From Pontederia crassipes (taxonomy: Eukaryota > Streptophyta > Magnoliopsida > Commelinales > Pontederiaceae): a DNA stretch of 64,000 nt. Each line of letters opens with the position of its first letter. The stretch's first letter is position 1. Position numbers and translations under genes: made by a program. Where the stretch lies: positions 40,216,353 to 40,280,352 of the forward strand of contig CM060198.1 in assembly GCA_030549335.1 (NCBI GenBank), read 5' to 3'. Under the pieces are notes generated by a model. That model did not search any database and had not been told where the DNA came from. It was given only the letters and a program-made list of their open reading frames with translations. Shown here piece after piece: positions 58,829-64,000 of the stretch.

Positions 58829-59695
58829 TGCGGAAGCAGCAGTAGAATAAATCTACGAGTTGTTGGAGCAACCTGATACGTTGTGACATATCAAACTAAT
58901 ATACACAGCAAGAAAAATATGTTCTGCGAGCACAGAGCAGTAGCAGAATAGTCTATTCTGCAAGCACACAACAGTAGCAGAACAAGAAAAAGAACAAGTT
59001 GAATATGAGTCAACTTGAAGAATTGAAATATATTACTGAAGCAATAATGATCTGTCCAGCAAATAAAAGCGTGCCCTTTATATAGAGAAGTTACAAGATC
59101 TGGTCTAGAGATAAAATTCTAAAACTAACTATGAAACTGAGTTGCACTAAAGATAAGATTCTGCCCCAACTAAACTATAAAATTAATTATGAAATAGAGT
59201 TGCACTAAAGATAAGATTCTGTCCCAACTAAACTATAAATCTAGATAACTATCTCCTTGTTATCCAAATCCTGCTACATCAGTCCCCTCCCTCTTCGGAA
59301 AAGCTTGGCCCCGAACTGATATTCATAGGTGATTGCGAGTGGAACTCATACAAATCAGACACATTGAAAGTAGTGGAAATACCAAAGTCAGAAGGGAAAT
59401 CAACAATATACATGCAACTTCAGAATCTTTCGAGGACCAACTTTTTATTCTTGAGCTTATTGTGAGTACCAACTGGAAATCTGTCCTTGCGCAAGTAAAT
59501 CATCACCAAATCTCCTTCGATAAATATTTTGTGATGGCGGTGTACATGATTTTTTATACTTTAGATTAGCAGCCTCCAAATGACTTTTAGTGTGTTGATG
59601 AATTAGTTGCAACTCTCTGATAAGTTCTTCCACAGAACCTTGACGAGGCAGTTGCCCATATACAATTTCAAATAGAACCTTACATGCAGAGCAAA
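58829..59695 (-). mobile_element. Gypsy element remnant (3' LTR and end of pol)
   Basis: In minus sense, a pol tail at about 59695-59290 carries FEIVYGQLPRQGSVEELI, then LQLIHQHTKSHLEAANLKYK, EGDLVMIYLRKDRFPVGTHN and DFGISTTFNVSDLYEF, characteristic of gypsy integrase C-termini of the Reina/CRM type (tentative). A GAAGAGGGAGGGGAC polypurine tract is followed by an LTR of 453 bp (58829-59281) starting TGATGTAGCAGG and ending TTCCGCA. The LTR has a ~63-bp direct duplication at about 59125-59250. Incomplete and broken. Confidence 0.75.
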
Positions 59696-60850
59696 GTACA
59701 AGTAAAACTAAAAATGTGAAGACGGCTATGGTAAAAGTACCATTGGTTATACTCTTACAAATTTTTTTGGTTCTTAAGTATTAAGCCTACTTTTTTATTT
59801 CTCTCAAAATTTCAAAATAATCATTTCTTTCAAAGAAAGAAGAACATATAAAATGGAAAAAGAAAATTGCTCATAGTGATAGGGGGAGCATGTTAAAATC
59901 TTTCAACCTTATTTTGACATATCATTGTTGTATTAAAGTTTTATGCAATATTTTGATTCTCAATACATCTTTTTGACTTGTGGTTTTCATAACCTCTAAA
60001 TCAATTTGATTTCATTTTAAAATAGCCATAAATTTAGGGGGAGTTATTTTTGCACATTTTATAATTTTTCATGATGTAATACTTTATATAATCTTGACAA
60101 AAGGGGAGAATAAATTATTTAAAAGACAAAGGGGGAATTACATATATTTTTTTATGCTCTTCATGTAAAAACTATTTTTTTATGAAATAAAAGGGGGAGA
60201 AATATAGGATAAATATGATATGAATATAACTTTATATGAAGAGTACCTTACGATTAGAACTCATGTGAATATCTATCATAGTAAGGAAAGCTAAGTTTTA
60301 GGGGGAGCAAAATTGATTTTACAACTATTTCGCAACTTATATATTTTTTATATTTCTCGATGTGTCTTCATAAAAAAGGGGGAGATTGTTGGAGCAGAGT
60401 TTTAATGCTATATAAAATTATATTTTGATGATACAAACCTCGAAAGATTAAAGTTAAATGCTGAAAAAGTTAAAAGAAAAAGGGACAACTTTATGCACTA
60501 AAATTTGATTAAATAATTTACTATAGTCTTATTAGATTCGGGATGATGATGAATATGAAATCTGTAGAGAATACTGTTACCTATCCATAGAATCTAAGAT
60601 TATTTAATTTGAATAACTGTGCCAAAAGTTATGCTCACAAGAGTGCAGGTCGGTCAACATGTCGGTTGATACAATGCATGCTGATCGAGAAAACAATAGT
60701 TGACCAATCGGAAAAACTGGTCGACTGATCAATACATGAGTTGTGCAGATTCACATCAAGACTACATCGGTTGATAGATCTATTGATGCATTGGCCGACA
60801 GGTCAATTTGCCTGAAGTCCTCACTGTCGAATATGATCCTTTGAGTTTTC
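59696..60850 (+). mobile_element. Sirevirus-like element, 3' end fragment
   Basis: Non-coding 3' internal DNA with about seven GGGGGAG-type purine motifs (between 59890 and 60384), the last directly before the LTR start TGTTGGAGCAGAG at 60387. This region is the reverse-complement counterpart of 23104-23690. The LTR stops near 60850, inside or just after its dyad array (60655-60800). Confidence 0.8.
60655..60800. repeat. GGTCGACC-type dyad array (decayed)
   Basis: Decayed units GGTCGGTCAACATGTCGGTTGA, CTGGTCGACTGATC and ATTGGCCGACAGGTC. The LTR is cut before its TATA box. Confidence 0.65.
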
Positions 60851-60879
60851 TTGTATTGTTATGTTATTTCTCAAACATC

Positions 60880-62150
60880 ATCTAGTTTGGGGATTCAACT
60901 CTAGCTTTATACGATGAGGGTGTATGTAGGATTATTCTTTGTTCGTCTTTATACCAATTTCATTAGCTATTTTCTAATAATTTCGCAATGAACAATATGT
61001 TTAGCATTCATCTTGGATTCAACTCTAAAATTTGGTTTCTTATTCCACCAACAATGTTGGAACTACTATGAGGAACTGATTTGATGAATATATTAGCTGA
61101 ATTATTAGTATCAATCTTCTCCATCTTGATCATTTTCTCAGTACGAATGAAGTTATATCTAACTTTAATGTGTTTCGTTCTTTCATGATGTACTTATCTT
61201 TGGTTAAATATATTGCACTCAAACTATCACAATGCCTATAGTTTACTCCTGATATAATTCAAGATTTCCAGCTAGGCTTTTCAAGCATATGTCTTCTTTA
61301 CCAATTGTTGTTAGTGCCATATACTTTGCTCTATGATAGATAATGTAACTGATGGCTAAATTGTGGCATTCCAATTGATAAAAAAACTGTCCAAAGTGAA
61401 GAACTAGTCTGTCATGGTCGTCTTCCATCAATATCTATAGCATAGTTTGAATCTGAAAAATTTACAATCGAACAATCTCAATATACCTCTCAAATAATGA
61501 AAGATGTGCTTCATTGCTTGCTAATGCTCTTTTCTTGGATTTCTTATTAACATAACACTATCCACATAGCAATATTAGGTCTCGTGCAGACTATGGCATA
61601 AATCAGACTTCTAATTGCACTGGCATAAGGAACCCGAGACATGCACTCCTTCTCTACATTTGACTATGGTTCAAAAATATTGTAGAAAGATGTATATTTG
61701 AAGCTGATGAAGTATTCAAGGACTTTGTTTAAAACATTTCAAACCTGATTAAAATCTTTTGAATATAACATCTTTTAGATAAAAAAGTTTACCCTGTGTG
61801 CAATCCCTTAATATTTATATCTACAAGATTTTTTGTGCTGCATCAAAGTCTTCATGTTGAATTCTGCATTGAGAAGCTTCTTTAAGTTCTGAACTTTTGT
61901 CATGTCCCTAGAAGCAATGAGCATATCATCAGGAGCAAATAAATGGTGGAGTCATCCTTCACCTTCTTATGATATATATGACAATCAAGGGACTTCTACT
62001 GAATCCCTTACCGATCATGATGTCGTCAAACCCCTTGTATCTCGTAGACCTCTTGAGATCACACATTGGAGAACCCCTTTGGTTGGCTCATGAGATCGTT
62101 TTTTTTAAGTTTTCAATGAAGGAAGGCATTCTTCACATCTAATTGCTCAA
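60880..62150 (-). pseudogene. Copia pol remnant (RT end and RNase H)
   Basis: In minus sense the sequence shows traces of Copia reverse transcriptase (a decayed YVDDMLIA-type site near 61910-61930 and a VPYASAI-type site near 61615-61640) and of RNase H (a TDADYA-like site near 61440, ATIEAEYMA-like near 61320, and a C-terminal region near 61080-61230). It is heavily broken. Confidence 0.6.
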
Positions 62151-64000
62151 GCTCTAAATTCTGATGTCACATGCGTGCCCCACAAATGTCATCATTACAT
62201 AATCATGCATTTGATTAATACATTAAGTTACTTTGTATTTCGTTTAGTGATATTTGTATATAGTAATTAATATTCCAATTAGAGCATAATGAGTACTTAA
62301 TTATCGATAAATCTTATAAAGTAATTATATAAGGTTATTATGAATAAATTATTAAATTCATAAATATTGTAATATATATTTTTATATATAATTAAGTAAG
62401 TTTAATTAGGGTTAAAACACTTAGTTGTGATAAAAAAATGTGATTGACCTGTGATTGACCATCACTTAGGGTTCAAAACAGCTGAAGCAGACAGATCAAC
62501 AGCTACTTAATGAGACATTTTTCTGAACCATCATATGATGTCATACAATTCTGAAAAAAAATATATATAAGAAACCTATCTTTATCCTTTCATGGACAAA
62601 AAATTACCAGAGATAAATATCGAGCAAAATAGTTTGGAGAAAATCGGGAAGGTCAACTATTTGAGGTAAGTTCGTAATTTGAAATTGACCTTCTGACTTA
62701 GATGAACTATCGTGGTCCTTACTCTATAAATTCTGAATTTTGTATGGTTAAATCTGTCAAAGTTAATTTTCATGGCCACTGAAATCACTTAAAACACATA
62801 GAGAAAGTTATGAATCAATCTTCTCAGGTTGCCTATTTTGTCCCAAGTCAGATACATGTTCACCTTGTAACTTAGGGCATGACTAGAATAATTTGATTAG
62901 TGTTTGAAATTTGGATATGTTTAATTAGACTTGAATAAGGGTTCAGTGAGAAGTGAAATCATCCAATTTGGATGTGTATCAATGGAGAAATGAATTTTTC
63001 ATTTTGAATGACCTTTTTTGTTAGCTTTGAGGATATTGACATAACATGAACCTAATTGATTATTTTTACTAGAAGAGCATACAAGAAATTATCACAAAAT
63101 ATTGAAGTCTAGTATTATGGAAAATTAGTATTTCATCAAATTGGCAATTATTTTGGAAGATATAAATTATTCTTTCAGTGACACATAGTTTGCCGAACAC
63201 AAACCCTAGGTCAGATTTCCTTAAATTTTATGAATTAATCAATAGGAATTAGTTGACGATATTTAGGAATTGATAACCTCATCCAAAATCATAAGATTTG
63301 CACTTAAGGTTAAAAGGTTATGAATTATTTATTTGACAAGCACTCAGTAACCTGGTTAAGTTTTGGAATATTGAATTTCCCAAATGTGAAATAACTTATG
63401 AATATAAATACCTAAAATTAGACATTAGTACTAGAAGTGATTATATGAAGTTTAAGATGCATAAACATTCATGTATCATGAGCATGCATTGCCTATTATT
63501 TTATTCTGATTGGAAAGTAAAAAGCTATCATTGATTGTAGGAAAACATCAAGTTACAAATGAAAGGGAGAAAATTTAATAAACCTCCTTGAAAGAATAAA
63601 ATAGAAGGTGAATGGATAAACATACAACATAGCAAAATGATATATGATATTTCTTTTATTTATCATAGTATTTCAAGCAAGAATTATCATTATGATTATT
63701 ACTATTGAAACATATCTTGAGCTATGAAATGTATTTATGATATATTTCAAGAACTTCCTATGAGATGAAGTAAACTCTTACATGAAAATGTTTTCAGAGA
63801 ATAATGATGTGAGGTTATAATAAAGTGTACTTTATATTGATATGTGATTATGACATGTTACTTTGGTGTTACGAAACTAAATGTGTTCATTGGTCATGCT
63901 GGTTGAAAGAAAAAGGTATTTAGGACCATATTTGATATGCATGATGCCTTTGAAACCTATATCGTGTGTCTTTTTACCCTTTGGGGGCTGTTCTGTGTGC
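62151..64000 (+). other. AT-rich, probably LTR-derived, no gene
   Basis: No credible frame. A TATA-like ATATATAAGAAACC near 62563-62577, a following GAGGTAAGTTCG, and a terminal CCTTTGGGGGCTGTTC resemble parts of long gypsy LTRs in plants, but no second copy exists in the window to confirm this. The window ends inside it. Confidence 0.35.

Overview
This window looks like a repeat-dominated intergenic stretch of a flowering-plant nuclear genome. The evidence is plant-type LTR retrotransposon lineages (Sirevirus-like and other Copia, Athila-like and Tekay-like Ty3/gypsy), primer-binding sites matching plant initiator-Met and Asp tRNAs, TTTAGGG-type telomere-like repeats, an L1-like LINE and the last coding exon of a plant HAK/KUP/KT potassium transporter. 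The species cannot be told from the sequence alone. No rRNA or tRNA gene and no bacterial-type feature was found.

Layout. 1-1320: long-palindrome (foldback) DNA element. 1840-3715: LTR-like repeat A, copy 1. 3716-7140: AT-rich DNA with two degenerate tandem arrays. 7755-22095: a second copy of repeat A, split by a Copia element (7850-14933) and by a gag-only Athila-like element (15253-20692). 22096-26206: gag-only Sirevirus-like Copia element, minus strand. 26607-34655: minus-strand Tekay-like gypsy element with a Sirevirus-like solo LTR (33178-34277) inside one of its LTRs. 34656-35520: Copia gag remnant. 35521-37273: no gene, with a GC-rich island. 37273-39470: gypsy LTR fragment, then a Sirevirus-like LTR with part of its internal region. 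39526-39786: four tandem copies of a 66-bp unit. 39830-40538: second foldback element. 41032-42175: LINE endonuclease half (+). 42870-43903: HAK/KUP last exon (-). 44640-46865: LINE reverse-transcriptase half (-). 46968-52845: two large gypsy LTRs with internal arrays. 52902-54077: third foldback element. 54078-54118: telomere-like repeats. 54119-58828: plus-strand Tekay-like fragment with a 3' LTR that contains a Sirevirus-like solo LTR (5-bp target duplication TCCAG). 58829-62150: remnants of a gypsy element, a Sirevirus and a Copia element. 62151-64000: AT-rich, probably LTR-derived.

The only well-supported host coding sequence is the HAK/KUP exon: an open frame of about 343 codons with a plausible splice acceptor. 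Its preceding exons are not in the window.

The most unusual signal is regulatory. Clustered, self-complementary CG-centred motifs (GGTCGACC and GTCACGGCCGTGAC types) recur in LTRs of unrelated families. In Sirevirus-like, Athila-like and repeat A LTRs the cluster sits about 60-95 bp upstream of the TATA-like box. In the Tekay-like LTRs a different array occupies the corresponding position in different copies. A second notable point is that the two LINE halves flanking the HAK/KUP exon point toward each other and look like complementary parts of one element, which would fit a local inversion. All comparisons here were made by eye.
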